DNA from: Pseudanabaena sp. SR411 | GTDB taxonomy: Bacteria > Cyanobacteriota > Cyanobacteriia > Pseudanabaenales > Pseudanabaenaceae | Assembly: GCF_002251945.1 (NCBI RefSeq) | Contig: NZ_NDHW01000084.1 | Coordinates: 62,158-126,157, forward strand | Direction: 5' to 3' | DNA length: 64,000 bases | Shown here: positions 34,001-42,287 of the stretch, one piece after another | How positions within the stretch are numbered: position 1 is the first letter of the stretch | How the letters are laid out: each line of letters begins with the position of its first letter | Made by a program: the position numbers and the translations under genes | Notes under the pieces: generated by a model | Told to the model about the DNA's origin: nothing | The model's input: the letters and a program-made list of their open reading frames with translations, nothing else | Database searches by the model: none

Positions 34001-37000
34001 ATCACAAGAGTTAACAGCAAAGACTTTAGTAATCGTGAACGTATTTATCACTCATTGGAAATATCATCTCCAAGAAACTCTCCAACCTCTGCTAAATGCC
34101 TACATTATTGGTATAGAAACAGGGGATTTTGAATTTGGGGCTTACGGATTATGTTTACATAGTCAATATCTCTACTTCATGGGTCGAGAGTTAAATAGTC
34201 TAGTACAGGAAATATCAGGATATGAAACTCTCATCAGTCAACTAAAACAACAAACAACTCTCAATTGGTTATATATCTATCACCAAAATATTTTAAATCT
34301 TCTTGGGAGAGTCGCAGATCCTTGTCATTTAGTTGGAGAAGTCTACAACATCGATATGATGCTGCCAATACATATAGAGAAAGGCGATCGCATTGCTATC
34401 CATATGTTGTATTTTCATCAGTTAGTACTTTGCTATCTATTTGAGAACTATCACCTAGCCATTGATCATGCTGCTCAAGTCAAACTCTATGAGGATGCAG
34501 CCATTGGTGTAAGATCTTACTCAGGCTTATATTTTTATGAATCCCTTGCGAATTTAGCAGTTTATGCCAATCTGGCGATCGCTGACCAAGACAAGACTAT
34601 GGCTAAGATAGAGGCAAATCTTCAAAGGATTCAGTTTTGGGCAGACCATGCGCCCATGAATTATCGACATCAACAGCATTTAATCGAAGCAGAACGATAT
34701 CGAGTCTTAGGACAAGTACTCACAGCAATGGATTTCTATGACCTTGCGATCGCTGAGGCTAGTGAAAATGGCTATATCCAAGATCAAGCATTAGCGAATG
34801 AACTAGCTGCTAAGTTCTATTTAGATCAAAACCGTCTAACAATTGCTAAAGCCTACATGCGAGAAGCGAGGTATCACTATTTACAATGGGGAGCATTAGC
34901 AAAAGTACAGCATTTAGAAAATCGTTATCCGATCCTCTTGGAGAACCGTCTAGCTGATAAGAGTCCAAGGAAAAGCTTACAAAAAAGCTCGATCTCTACA
35001 CAATCATCTTCAAATAGTCTACACACCATTGATCTAGAATCTGTAATCAAATCTTCCCAAGCGATCGCTAGCGAAATTAAGCTTGATCGACTTCTCTCCA
35101 CATTGATGTGTATTTTGATCGAGAATGCAGGAGCGCAAACTGGTTATTTACTATTATCTCAGAATTTATCCAATTCCTTAAATAGTAGTGATCCTGCTTT
35201 AATGATGGGCGGAGCTTCGCCATCCTTAAAGCAAGAGCAATGGCTGATTGAAGCAGTTAAGACGATTAACCATGATCAAGTAGTGGTAATGCAGTCAATT
35301 CCCATAGATACAGTTTCCATCGATGGAAACTTTTATGTGCCAATCTCTTTAGTGCATTATGTTGCGCGTACCCAAGAGAGTGTCGTACTGCATAATGCAT
35401 GCCAATCTGGAGATTTTCAACATGATCCTTGGATTGTGCAGTACCAGTCAAAATCATTGTTATGTATGCCCCTTATAAATCAAGGTCGCCTAACCGCAAT
35501 TGTACTTTTAGAAAATAGTCTTGTCACCGATGCATTTACGCCAGATCGCATCGAAATCCTCAATTTACTCTCCGCACAAGCCGCCATTTCCATTGTTAAA
35601 GCGCGACTTCTCCAGCAGCAAGAAGAACTCAATCAATCTTTGCAAGTAGAAATTTCTGAGCGCCAGTTAGCCGAAGAAGAACGCGATCGCCTAATTGCGA
35701 TCATCCAAGCCTCAACGGATATTATTGGGATGTCGTTACCACAGGGGAAAGTAATATGGAATAACATTCAGGCGAATAAAGTCCAAGGACTACCACCCGA
35801 AGCCGATATATCTCAATTAACGATTCCCAATTATCACCCGCAATGGGCGCTAGAAATCATTCAAAATCAAGGTATTCCCACCGCAGTTCAACAGGGAACA
35901 TGGGTAGGAGAGACAGCTTTATTAACCCATGAAGGGCTTGAAATTCCAGTTTCTCAAATGATTATCGCCCACAAATCTGCTCAAGGTGATTTGGAATATA
36001 TCTCCACGATTATGCGGGATATCAGTGAAGCAAAAGAAAGGGAAGCGGCGCTTAAGCGATCGGAAAAAACATTACAAAATCTAGTCGCAGGGACAGCAGC
36101 GGTCACAGGCAAAGACTTTTTCCCGGCACTAGTTAGACATATTGCTGAAGCCTTGCATGTTAAATATGCACTAGTTACGGAGCTAATCGGTGAAGAACTC
36201 CATTCCTTAGCATTTTGGTCTGATGGAGCTATGCAACCAAAGGTTAGTTATTTGCCTGCGCGAACTCCCTGCGAACTAGCCTTAGAGCATGGAGAATTTG
36301 TCTGTCATAGTTTGGTACAACAATTATTTCCTGAAGATTTAGCCTTAGGAGTGATGCAAGCTAATAGTTATATGGGAATTGCACTCAAAGATGATGCTGG
36401 AAGTTCTATTGGCAATCTTTGCATTCTTGATGTACAACCGTTGCAAGAAATGGAACGAGCCAGAAATATCCTACAAGTATTTGCGGCTAGAGCTTCGGCT
36501 GAGTTACAGCGCAAAGCTGCTAATGAGGCTTTGTATCAACTTAATCAGTCTCTTGAATCGAGAGTAAATCAGCGCACTGCTCAACTAGAAGCAGCTAATA
36601 AAGAATTAGAATCTTTCTCCTATTCAGTTTCCCATGATCTTCGCGCACCGTTAAGGGCGATCGATGGGTTTTCGAGGATTTTGCAGGAGGACTACCGCGA
36701 TCGCTTAGATGGCGAAGGTAACCGCTATCTCAAAATTGTCCGTGACAATGCCAAACGCATGGGCGAATTGATCGATGATCTGTTAAACCTATCTCGCTGG
36801 AATCGTAAGGAACTGTCACGGCGATCAATTCTTGTAAATAATCTAATTCAGCAAATAGTAGGTGACTTTCAACCAGAAATACAAGAGCGTCAAATTGAGT
36901 TGGTTATTGCAAATTTACCTAACTGTGAATCTGACAACTCTTTGCTAACTCAAGTTTGGATTAATTTAATATCAAATGCGATTAAATATACGGGTAAAAC

Positions 37001-37283
37001 CGAGAATGCACGCATTGAAATTGGTTGTCAAATCATTGATGAGCAAACCGTATATTTCATTCGTGATAATGGCGCTGGATTTGATATGCAATATGCTGAC
37101 AAATTATTTGGTGTATTTCAGCGAATGCATCTGGAAAAAGATTTTGAAGGTACTGGCATTGGACTAGCGATCGCCCAAAGGATTATTCAAAGACATGGTG
37201 GCAAAATTTGGGCTGAAGCAAAAGTGAATCAAGGTGCAACTTTTTATTTCACAATACCCGATCAGTCATCAAATCCTTTGTAA
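31014..37283 (+). CDS. Giant hybrid Ser/Thr protein kinase - AAA ATPase - GAF/PAS - histidine kinase
   Basis: A 2089-residue multi-domain sensor of the type found in filamentous cyanobacteria. Residues about 8-270 are a protein kinase with HKDLNPSN (127-134) and DFGIA (Asp148). Residues about 295-560 are an AAA_16-like ATPase with Walker A GYSGIGKST from 337 and Walker B MFLDDLQWAD from 471. A long helical region follows, then GAF (about 1345-1520), PAS (about 1555-1670), a second GAF (about 1685-1830), HisKA with phospho-His 1874 ([18 protein letters not shown]) and HATPase (N box WINLISNAIKYTG, G1 DNGAGFD, G2 GTGIGLAI). The next gene is a second kinase with a very similar core. Confidence 0.92.
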   Translation: MLVNIPKYQVIEKIYESSNSQVYRGIRQQDNLPVILKVLNTEFPTSQVIGRYKLEYEITRRLASNLVIHAHDLQRYQNGWAIVLEDFGGKSLAALLAQKKLSLVEFLNLAIQICEGVSEVHAANIIHKDLNPSNIVINLETQQLKIIDFGIASDLTKETLILNHNQVIEGTLDYISPEQTGRMNRSLDYRTDIYAMGATFYQMLTERLPFESNDPLELMHYHLALEPIAPYLINPQIPLALSQIILKLLAKTAEERYQSAWGVKTDLEECLDQLQSKGAIELFTLAEQDIADHFLISEKMYGRSHEVDSLLAAFARISSTEATNSQGDRVEMILVSGYSGIGKSTLVQEIHKPIAKSRGYFISGKFEQYQRNIPYLAIVQAFQGLIKQLLTESVESVEQWRSQISVALGANSQMITQVIPSLEMIIGKQTDKSLSSNTYTNISASEVQNRFNRVFQKLICVFAQLEHPLVMFLDDLQWADHASLRLLEILATTNEAQSLLLIGAYRDNEVNSTHPVMQMIEKIQQEDGAVNQLYLTALNLTDINQLIADTLHCSITDSLPLAELVQQKTGGNPFFMNEFLKSLHSENLLKFDYQSRQWQWLIEQIQEQGITDNIVSLMAGKIQKLSDRTQQLLQIAACIGNQFDLDTLVLASERSPMETIQALRESISEGLIRPLNSAHQSIHYGIELTNEHPAIAYRFVHDRIQQAAHSLISEVNQAVIHQRIGQQLLRNTSSEELESKVFDIVDQLNLSLGLISSQRDRDQLAQLNLLAAQKAKAATAYSNALNYVKTGVELLAIASWQNQYELSLDLYQLAVEVAFLNGDFEQMQDWANIITSHGKTILDKIKVYEIQIQALVAQNHRLEAIAMGIDTLSLLEIALPKQPSQADLRIALQDFQEFLTLHPVESLLERPLMTDPIAIASVNILLSIAAAAYGAAPELYILIVLQLVRLSITKGNAIGSAYGYSACGLILCGLMNQMGLGYQFGQLALQLLDRFESQELTAKTLVIVNVFITHWKYHLQETLQPLLNAYIIGIETGDFEFGAYGLCLHSQYLYFMGRELNSLVQEISGYETLISQLKQQTTLNWLYIYHQNILNLLGRVADPCHLVGEVYNIDMMLPIHIEKGDRIAIHMLYFHQLVLCYLFENYHLAIDHAAQVKLYEDAAIGVRSYSGLYFYESLANLAVYANLAIADQDKTMAKIEANLQRIQFWADHAPMNYRHQQHLIEAERYRVLGQVLTAMDFYDLAIAEASENGYIQDQALANELAAKFYLDQNRLTIAKAYMREARYHYLQWGALAKVQHLENRYPILLENRLADKSPRKSLQKSSISTQSSSNSLHTIDLESVIKSSQAIASEIKLDRLLSTLMCILIENAGAQTGYLLLSQNLSNSLNSSDPALMMGGASPSLKQEQWLIEAVKTINHDQVVVMQSIPIDTVSIDGNFYVPISLVHYVARTQESVVLHNACQSGDFQHDPWIVQYQSKSLLCMPLINQGRLTAIVLLENSLVTDAFTPDRIEILNLLSAQAAISIVKARLLQQQEELNQSLQVEISERQLAEEERDRLIAIIQASTDIIGMSLPQGKVIWNNIQANKVQGLPPEADISQLTIPNYHPQWALEIIQNQGIPTAVQQGTWVGETALLTHEGLEIPVSQMIIAHKSAQGDLEYISTIMRDISEAKEREAALKRSEKTLQNLVAGTAAVTGKDFFPALVRHIAEALHVKYALVTELIGEELHSLAFWSDGAMQPKVSYLPARTPCELALEHGEFVCHSLVQQLFPEDLALGVMQANSYMGIALKDDAGSSIGNLCILDVQPLQEMERARNILQVFAARASAELQRKAANEALYQLNQSLESRVNQRTAQLEAANKELESFSYSVSHDLRAPLRAIDGFSRILQEDYRDRLDGEGNRYLKIVRDNAKRMGELIDDLLNLSRWNRKELSRRSILVNNLIQQIVGDFQPEIQERQIELVIANLPNCESDNSLLTQVWINLISNAIKYTGKTENARIEIGCQIIDEQTVYFIRDNGAGFDMQYADKLFGVFQRMHLEKDFEGTGIGLAIAQRIIQRHGGKIWAEAKVNQGATFYFTIPDQSSNPL

Positions 37284-37288
37284 AATCT

Positions 37289-37323
37289 ATTGTGTATGAG
37301 CGGCAAAGCCGCCCATACACAAT
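37289..37323. repeat. Hairpin between the two kinase genes
   Basis: ATTGTGTATG pairs with its complement, and after one mismatch the stem continues GCGGC-AAA-GCCGC. The loop AAAGC matches other hairpins in the window. It could end the first kinase transcript, but there is no T-run. Confidence 0.65.
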
Positions 37324-37366
37324 GGTTCTTTATGAATGTAGAACCCTTTATCCAATGGCTTAAATA

Positions 37367-39919
37367 ATGGGCTTCACCAAAGTATTGGGGACAAAAGTGC
37401 GATCGCTTCGTCAGTTTGTAGGGCTAATCCTGCTACTGCTAATGGGATTTGCTGGCAACTATAGTCGATGGACATTATTTTTTGACATTGACTTTATATT
37501 TGGTTCGATCGCAGTTTGGATCGTTGTTTGTTTGTATGGCTTAAGATGGGGAACTTTAGCAGGACTAATTTCTGGACTATGTACCTATGTAATCTGGCGA
37601 CATCCCTATACCGCGATTAATTTTACCCTCGAAGCCCTATTTGTGGGATGGCTATTTCATCGACAACAAAGTCATCATCAAAAATATCAGCATTCTAACC
37701 ACCAAAATAATATTGTTTTGCTGGATGCCTTATTTTGGCTAGTGCTAGGAATGCCTCTAGTCTGGTTTTTTTATGCAGTTCTGTTGCGAGTTGATCCGAC
37801 TCAAGTGCTGATTATTTTGATTAAACAGCCTGTTAATGCCATTTTTAATGCCTTAATTGCGAGCCTATTAATAACACATTTACCGATTTATCGTTGGGTA
37901 AAACGTCCTCCCGCTCTCAGCAGCCTTTCATTGGCTCAGACGATATTTAATCTGCTTTTTGCTTTTGTGGCAGTTCCGACCCTGATTTTGATTGTCCTTG
38001 CTAGTCGTCAGGCTGTTGATGATATTAAAAATACCGTAAGTTTAGATTTAAATGATGCTTCTCGTTATCTCACTGTGGAAGTACGCGGTTGGTACGATCG
38101 CCGCCTTGCCGCCGTTAGCCAACTTGCCGAGCTTGCCAAGGTCAGTGATTTTCAGAGTGCCTCATTTCAGCAAAGTGTTAAATTTGTTAGCCAAACTTTT
38201 CCTGATTTCCGCCATATTCATGTTTTAGATAGTAGTGGCGAAACCATTTTGGATTTGCAAAATGAGGCGATCGAAGCTGAACTTAGTTTTAGTCAAGCGT
38301 CTTATTTTCAAAAATTACAGCGATCGCCACAACCATTTCTTTCGTCCGTAATGACTGATCATGAGTTATTTTCGTCGCTCGCGTTATTGGGAATTCCGAT
38401 CATGCGAGATGGCAAGCTGATCGGGGCGATTTTTAGCGAAATCAATTTAAAAGTGATTACTCAACTTCTAAAGCTAAATGTTGGCAAAGAAGCACTAGAC
38501 ATCTCGATCATCGATCAACACAAAACGATCGCTGCTAGTACTAATCCCCAATTAATTGGCACTCAAAACTTTGATTGGCGTGAAAATGGCAACGTCAAAG
38601 AGTTAAGTCGCCAAGCTTATCACTGGTTACCGACTACTGGCAGTCGGCTCGTGATGGTGCAATGGCAAAACTCGCTCTTTGTCAAAGAGGTGATGATTCG
38701 CGATGATATTCCATGGACATTGATCATTCAAATTGCCGCAAAACCCCATGCGCGCCAGATTGAAGAAGTTCATACCAAAAATATGGCTTTGTTGCTACTC
38801 ATATCTGGGTCAGGGCTTATTTTTGCAACATTAGTCAGTCGTCAGGTCGTTAAACCCTTGCTCCAGTTAGCTGAAGTTACGACTAACTTACCCGACAAAT
38901 TGCTAGAACGCGAACCCATCTCATGGATGCATAGCCATATTACGGAGTTATCATTATTAGTTCGCAACTTTCGGATGATGGCTATGAGTTTGCAGCTAAA
39001 GTTTAGTGAAATCCGTCAAGCCAATGAGTTCTTAGAAGATCGGGTGCTAGAACGTACCAAAGCACTCCAACAAACCAATGTGGAACTAGAAATAGAGATT
39101 CAAGAAAGACATCAGGTTGAACAAGATCGCGATCGCCTGATCGAAAACTTGCAAATATCAGAAGCACAGGTACGTCAACTCAATGCCGAGTTAGAAGAGC
39201 GTGTCATCCAACGTACTAATCAACTAGAAATGGCAAATAAGGAATTAGAAGCTTTCTCCTATTCTGTTTCCCATGACTTACGCACCCCACTAAGGGCGAT
39301 CGATGGTTTTTCGAGAATGTTGCAAGAGGATTATGGTCAGACTTTTGATCGTGAAGCACATCGTTATCTCAAGGTTGTGCGCGATAACGCCCAGCGTATG
39401 GGAATCCTAATTGATGACCTCCTGAATCTTGCACGTCTCAATCGCAAAGAAATAGCCAAGCAAACTATTTTCCCAAAGGATCTCATTGATAAACTGATTA
39501 ATGATTTACGTCCTAGTTGGGGCGAGCGGGAGATTGAATTTGCGATCGCGGATTTACCAGAACATCAAGGTGATCTGTCTTTATTTACTCAAGTCTGGAT
39601 CAATCTCTTGAGCAATGCTATCAAATACACTAGCAAAATCGACCATGCCTACATTGAGATCGGTTCTATGGTCATAAATTCGGAAATAGTGTACTTTATT
39701 CGCGATAATGGGGCTGGGTTTGATATGAAATATGCCGATAAATTATTTGGAGTGTTTCATCGAATGCACCTCGACGATGAGTTTGAAGGCACTGGCATCG
39801 GGCTAGCGATCGTGCAACGAATCATTCACAGACATGGTGGTCGAATCTGGGCTGAAGCAGCGATTAATCAAGGAGCCACCTTTTATTTCACAATTTCTGA
39901 TTCATGTACTAATCAATGA
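37367..39919 (+). CDS. Membrane sensor histidine kinase
   Basis: The 850-residue protein has six or seven hydrophobic segments in residues 15-225, a probable extracytoplasmic sensor region (about 235-470, Cache-like), another membrane segment ([18 protein letters not shown], about 470-490) and a HAMP-like stretch. A coiled coil leads to HisKA with phospho-His 636 ([18 protein letters not shown]) and HATPase ([26 protein letters not shown]). The catalytic core is nearly the same as in the giant kinase upstream, indicating duplication. The next gene, a response regulator, overlaps its stop by four bases, so the two are coupled. Confidence 0.92.
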   Translation: MGFTKVLGTKVRSLRQFVGLILLLLMGFAGNYSRWTLFFDIDFIFGSIAVWIVVCLYGLRWGTLAGLISGLCTYVIWRHPYTAINFTLEALFVGWLFHRQQSHHQKYQHSNHQNNIVLLDALFWLVLGMPLVWFFYAVLLRVDPTQVLIILIKQPVNAIFNALIASLLITHLPIYRWVKRPPALSSLSLAQTIFNLLFAFVAVPTLILIVLASRQAVDDIKNTVSLDLNDASRYLTVEVRGWYDRRLAAVSQLAELAKVSDFQSASFQQSVKFVSQTFPDFRHIHVLDSSGETILDLQNEAIEAELSFSQASYFQKLQRSPQPFLSSVMTDHELFSSLALLGIPIMRDGKLIGAIFSEINLKVITQLLKLNVGKEALDISIIDQHKTIAASTNPQLIGTQNFDWRENGNVKELSRQAYHWLPTTGSRLVMVQWQNSLFVKEVMIRDDIPWTLIIQIAAKPHARQIEEVHTKNMALLLLISGSGLIFATLVSRQVVKPLLQLAEVTTNLPDKLLEREPISWMHSHITELSLLVRNFRMMAMSLQLKFSEIRQANEFLEDRVLERTKALQQTNVELEIEIQERHQVEQDRDRLIENLQISEAQVRQLNAELEERVIQRTNQLEMANKELEAFSYSVSHDLRTPLRAIDGFSRMLQEDYGQTFDREAHRYLKVVRDNAQRMGILIDDLLNLARLNRKEIAKQTIFPKDLIDKLINDLRPSWGEREIEFAIADLPEHQGDLSLFTQVWINLLSNAIKYTSKIDHAYIEIGSMVINSEIVYFIRDNGAGFDMKYADKLFGVFHRMHLDDEFEGTGIGLAIVQRIIHRHGGRIWAEAAINQGATFYFTISDSCTNQ

Positions 39920-40407
39920 CAGATCAACCTTCCGAGCAACTTGCTGGACAATCTTCTAATCCACTTTCCGATCAAAGTGTTTTTATCTTGTTAGTTGAAG
40001 ACAATCCTGCTGATGCAGAATTAGCAATTCGAGCCTTGAGGCGGGGGCGGATTAGCAATCAAATTCAGCTATTAAAAGATGGTGCAGAAGCACTTGATTT
40101 TATTTTCTGTCGAGGTGACTATGCTAATCGCAAAATCACCGACTATCCCAAAATGATCTTGCTAGACTTAAAGCTTCCCAAAGTTACTGGACTAGAGGTT
40201 TTACAACAACTCAAATCCGATCCACGCACGCAAATGATTCCTGTTGTAGTACTAACTTCTTCAGCCCAAGATAGTGATGTAATTGAAAGCTATAAGCTTG
40301 GGGTAAATAGTTATATTGTGAAACCTGTAGATTTTGAGCAATTTAACAAAGCCATTGAACAATTAGGCTTTTACTGGGTTTTAATCAATCGATCGCCTTA
40401 CTCTTAA
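39916..40407 (+). CDS. Rcp1-type single-domain response regulator
   Basis: A 163-residue receiver domain without an output domain. It has the acidic pair Glu28/Asp29 ([12 protein letters not shown]), phosphoacceptor Asp84 ([12 protein letters not shown]), Thr in VVVLTSS and Lys in SYIVKPVDF, all as in Rcp1-like regulators of phytochrome-type kinases. The start overlaps the stop of the membrane kinase (ATGA). It is the only response regulator near both kinases, so it may serve both. Confidence 0.92.
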   Translation: MTDQPSEQLAGQSSNPLSDQSVFILLVEDNPADAELAIRALRRGRISNQIQLLKDGAEALDFIFCRGDYANRKITDYPKMILLDLKLPKVTGLEVLQQLKSDPRTQMIPVVVLTSSAQDSDVIESYKLGVNSYIVKPVDFEQFNKAIEQLGFYWVLINRSPYS

Positions 40408-40419
40408 AATCGAAAAGTG

Positions 40420-40507
40420 CCAAAAGTTAAGTAGCATCGCTACTTGCTTTTGGGGCTTACAGCAATTCAAAATCTCTTGGTTTGGGTTTGAGCGCAAAGC
40501 GCTGTAT
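40420..40507. repeat. Terminator-like hairpin followed by family B copy lacking its hairpin
   Basis: A stem CCAAAAG-GTAGC with its complement at 40420-40455 (one internal bulge) follows the response regulator gene. At 40457-40507 comes a family B element in reverse orientation: TTACAGCAATT, then TCTTGGTTTGGGTTTGAGCG and CAAAGCGCTGTA. The long central hairpin of other copies is missing, so this looks like an empty version. Confidence 0.65.
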
Positions 40508-40578
40508 ATAATGGGAATTGCGGATTCAAGCAACATTTGACAATCAAAATTCTTCTAATAGTAAAATTAAAGAATCAA

Positions 40579-40615
40579 TTTTTTGGTGGCGCAGCAAAGC
40601 CTCGCCACTAAAAAA
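40579..40615. repeat. Hairpin just before the HtrA-like protease
   Basis: TTTTTTGGTGGCG and its complement (with one G-T pair) flank the loop CAGCAAAGCCT. It ends seven bases before the ATG at 40623, so if transcribed it could hide or shape the translation start. Confidence 0.6.
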
Positions 40616-40622
40616 CGGGTTA

Positions 40623-42053
40623 ATGATCGCGACTGAGGATAGTTTTGTGAAAAAAGGATTAATTAAATTTTTGGCAACTAGCCTAATACTATGCGGTGGT
40701 ATCAGCACGATCGCTACTCTTCCTTTGGTCACACCGTCACCTGTACAAGCCCAAGATGAAGATACAAATATTCGTGTCTATAAATTAGCTAGCCCTGCCG
40801 TTGTCTCAATTCAGTCACGTAGTGGTAACGGCAGTGGCTCAATTATTGATCCCAAAGGTTTAGTTTTAACTAATGCCCATGTGGTACGTGGTGCAACTAC
40901 AGTAAATGTAATCCTCAGTGATAAGCGTCAATTTCGTGGGGTGGTCATTGCTAGTAGTCGCAATCCTGATCTTGCCGTGATTAGGTTAGAGGGTGTAACT
41001 ACCAACCTACCCACAATTCAGATTGCATCTTCCAGTGGCATTCAAGTGGGGCAAAGGGCTTTTGCGATCGGTAATCCCTTTGGGCGGTTTGCGGGAACAT
41101 TGACGACAGGGATCATTAGTCGCATTGACAGCGATCGCAAATTATTACAAACCGATGCTGCTCTAAATCCCGGAAATTCAGGGGGACCTTTGCTGAATAG
41201 CCGTGCCGAACTAGTGGGTGTAAATACGGCGATTTTTACAACTAGTTCTGCCAATAGTGGCATTGGATTGGCGATCGAAGCTGATACGGTTAAGCAATTT
41301 ATTGCCGCAGTTCGCCAAGGAGCGATCGCCAATAATCCTACACCTGCGATCGCGGCTCCCAATGTGCTTACTCTAGATGGCAATGTAATCTCTGCGTTTT
41401 TGACGGCTTCAGACAGAACCTTACCCGATGGCAGCTATTTCAAAGCCTATCAATTTCAAGGTCAAGCAGGACAATCCGTAGTGATTGAGATGCGTGCTAA
41501 TGCGATCGATCCCTATCTAGTTTTATTTGATGCATCTGGTCGTAAAGTTGCCGAAGATGATGATGGTGGTGGTGGTAAAAATTCGCGTATTGCCGTTACT
41601 TTGCCAACTACGGGTAGATATACGCTCTATGCCAACTCCTATGAAGTCGGACAAACAGGATCTTTTACGATCGCAGGTCGATTAACGAATAACTTCACTT
41701 CTCAATCCCCAATTGAATCAAGCGATCGGGGGATCATCTTGCAAAAAAATGGAGTTTTAGGAACCCAGAGTCGAGTTTTTGCCAGAGATGGCAGTCGATT
41801 TGATGCTTTTAGTTTTAATGGTCGAGCAGGGCAAGTCATCCAAATTGAACTTGTCAGTTCCGATTTTCATCCCTATTTAGTCTTATTTGCGCCCGATAGC
41901 AGGGTATTGCAAGAAAATAACGGTTTACCGAGCCGTAAGAATGCATCCATGACCCTCGAATTACCAATTACAGGAACCTATCGCACGATCGTCAATGCTT
42001 TTGATCCCACAGGCAAAGGTGCATACAAACTTATCGTCAAAAGAGTTGATTAA
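40623..42053 (+). CDS. Secreted HtrA-like trypsin-type protease with two PPC domains
   Basis: A predicted signal peptide (FLATSLILCGGISTIATLP, then SPVQAQ) directs export. The protease domain has the catalytic triad His86 (TNAHVVRG), Asp116 (NPDLAVIRL) and Ser186 (NPGNSGGPLL). No PDZ domain follows; instead there are two pre-peptidase C-terminal (PPC) domains at about residues 260-350 and 375-475, each ending in a GxYxLxxxxxxxxxxGxYxL-type pattern (TGRYTLYANSYEVGQTGSF and TGTYRTIVNAFDPTGKGAY). The ATG at 40623 gives a proper signal peptide; a TTG frame upstream would read through a hairpin. Role: periplasmic or external protein quality control or processing. Confidence 0.9.
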   Translation: MIATEDSFVKKGLIKFLATSLILCGGISTIATLPLVTPSPVQAQDEDTNIRVYKLASPAVVSIQSRSGNGSGSIIDPKGLVLTNAHVVRGATTVNVILSDKRQFRGVVIASSRNPDLAVIRLEGVTTNLPTIQIASSSGIQVGQRAFAIGNPFGRFAGTLTTGIISRIDSDRKLLQTDAALNPGNSGGPLLNSRAELVGVNTAIFTTSSANSGIGLAIEADTVKQFIAAVRQGAIANNPTPAIAAPNVLTLDGNVISAFLTASDRTLPDGSYFKAYQFQGQAGQSVVIEMRANAIDPYLVLFDASGRKVAEDDDGGGGKNSRIAVTLPTTGRYTLYANSYEVGQTGSFTIAGRLTNNFTSQSPIESSDRGIILQKNGVLGTQSRVFARDGSRFDAFSFNGRAGQVIQIELVSSDFHPYLVLFAPDSRVLQENNGLPSRKNASMTLELPITGTYRTIVNAFDPTGKGAYKLIVKRVD

Positions 42054-42056
42054 GTG

Positions 42057-42083
42057 AATTAGTGCTGCGGTGCAGCACTAATT
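42057..42083 (+). terminator. Hairpin after the HtrA-like gene
   Basis: Exact 12-base arms 42057-42068 (AATTAGTGCTGC) and 42072-42083 around GGT. It lies four bases after the stop codon and is followed by TTGGGG, with no long T-run, so it may be a weak terminator or mRNA-end stabiliser. Confidence 0.55.
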
Positions 42084-42100
42084 TTGGGGTTTAACTTCTA

Positions 42101-42205
42101 ATACCAATTCAAAAAAGTGTGACTACATTTTTTTGGATTGAAAACCAAACCCAGTAAGGTTTTTAAAAACCAAAAATGGCACTGCCATTTTTGGTTTTGG
42201 TATAA
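42101..42205. repeat. Family A two-hairpin element, copy 2
   Basis: Bounded by ATACCAATTC and TTTTGGTATAA. The first stem (around AAAAAGTGTGACTACATTTTT) is followed by AACCAAACCCAGTAAGG and a second stem with exact 15-base arms 42166-42180 and 42184-42198 (AAAACCAAAAATGGC around ACT). Total length 105 bases, like the other three copies. Confidence 0.78.
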
Positions 42206-42287
42206 AACTTTTCTTTAATCCCTTGCGAACCACCAAGAAAATCTGCCAAGATGTAGTAAATGTCGTTTGCTTTAAGGGAAGATTTGC

